A stretch of DNA of 64,000 bases from Rhizobium sp. EC-SD404 (GTDB taxonomy: Bacteria; Pseudomonadota; Alphaproteobacteria; Rhizobiales; Rhizobiaceae). Below, piece after piece: positions 63,634 through 64,000 of the stretch; position 1 is the first letter of the stretch, and every line of letters begins with the position of its first letter. The stretch spans positions 812,001-876,000 of the forward strand of contig NZ_LR701459.1 of NCBI RefSeq assembly GCF_902498825.1, in the 5' to 3' direction. A program made the position numbers and the translations under genes. The notes beneath the pieces are model-generated. The model had not been told where the DNA came from. It made no database searches and saw only the letters and a program-made list of their open reading frames with translations.

Positions 63634-64000
63634 ATGTGGAACGCTGAACGGCCTAAAACGGCACAGAGCGAAGAGCGATTGCCCACGGACGTCTATCTCT
63701 CGTTCGTGCGTTCGCTATACGGAAATCGCTCGACCACCGTTGCAGGCATCGCAACGCATATCATCGTGTCGCTGGCGATCTACACCAAGGTCGGCGATCC
63801 GATGTTCATCGCTTTCGCGGCGATGTTCGCCGTGGTCGGTGCCGGCCGCGTTGCGCTGATGCGTGTGTTTGACACGATCGATTTTACCGGCGCGGACCAC
63901 GCCTTCATCTGGAAATGGGAATTCCGCTCGATTGTCGGCACCGCGATCGTGTCGCTCGTGATCGGATCGATGTCCGCCTACAGCTCGTTTGTTGTACGAG
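63634..64000 (+). CDS. Membrane-anchored signalling protein N-terminus, probably GGDEF/EAL (runs off the window)
   Basis: The first 122 residues of a longer protein; the frame stays open to the window edge. After MWNAERPK comes LPTDVYLSFVRSLYGNRSTT, a pattern I know from rhizobial bifunctional diguanylate cyclase/phosphodiesterase N-termini. Three hydrophobic helices follow (about 36-55, 58-75 and 100-120). The catalytic domains lie outside the window, so the cyclic-di-GMP assignment is by resemblance of the membrane region only. The ATG at 63634 has a weak AGAG site. Confidence 0.6.
   Translation, partial: MWNAERPKTAQSEERLPTDVYLSFVRSLYGNRSTTVAGIATHIIVSLAIYTKVGDPMFIAFAAMFAVVGAGRVALMRVFDTIDFTGADHAFIWKWEFRSIVGTAIVSLVIGSMSAYSSFVVR

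Overview
The window reads as chromosomal DNA of a high-GC alphaproteobacterium, most likely Hyphomicrobiales (Rhizobiales), perhaps Rhizobiaceae. The grounds are an ectoine uptake operon of the ehuBCDA type, a candidate speF-type leader before a type III ornithine decarboxylase, an alphaproteobacterial-type LexA box, a rhizobial-looking GGDEF/EAL protein N-terminus and short palindromic intergenic repeats. Genus is not determined. I see no rRNA, tRNA, insertion sequence, prophage or CRISPR array.

Layout. 1-5.6 kb: divergent katG/oxyR, a three-gene membrane stress cluster (DUF3618, holin-like, small anchored protein), small hypotheticals and an orphan DUF3320 domain. 5.6-10.6 kb: a vitamin B12 uptake operon (btuBFCD) behind a clear cobalamin riboswitch. 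10.7-15 kb: split indolepyruvate:acceptor oxidoreductase (iorAB) next to a MarR regulator and a perfect palindrome. 15.1-18.2 kb: ehuBCDA. 18.4-24.6 kb: a zinc metallopeptidase-like gene, then lacI-xylB-xylA and a second LacI regulator. 24.7-32.1 kb: a sugar catabolic operon (TIM-barrel epimerase, Gfo/Idh dehydrogenase, three-gene sugar importer, GH1 glycosidase) with paired LacI-type operators. 32.1-46.9 kb: mostly housekeeping or accessory genes (trhO, a muramidase, eda, a TerB-like protein, TetR with ABA4-like membrane genes, an SLC13 permease, an aminotransferase, acetyltransferases, a NicO metal exporter with DUF1007, LysR, ornithine decarboxylase).

47-53.5 kb is the most interesting part. 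A UdgX-type uracil-DNA crosslinking protein fused to a DUF4130-like domain lies 2 nt from a radical SAM protein. That radical SAM protein ends in a canonical beta-clamp-binding peptide (QLSLF) and has a perfect LexA-type box (GTTC-N7-GTTC) directly in front of its start. Together they look like an SOS-controlled, replication-linked DNA repair or modification module. Nearby are a WD40 protein with a COG0523 metal GTPase, and a photolyase-like protein whose antenna-type alpha/beta domain appears to sit at the C-terminus instead of the N-terminus, i.e. an apparent circular permutation.

53.5-63.5 kb: a probable catabolic island (creatininase family, MarR, LacI, 2-hydroxyacid dehydrogenase, class I glutamine amidotransferase-like hydrolase, orphan TRAP solute receptor, SDR, and a second, fused indolepyruvate oxidoreductase). 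The window ends inside a membrane-anchored protein, probably of cyclic-di-GMP signalling. All calls come from reading the sequence; no database searches were run.
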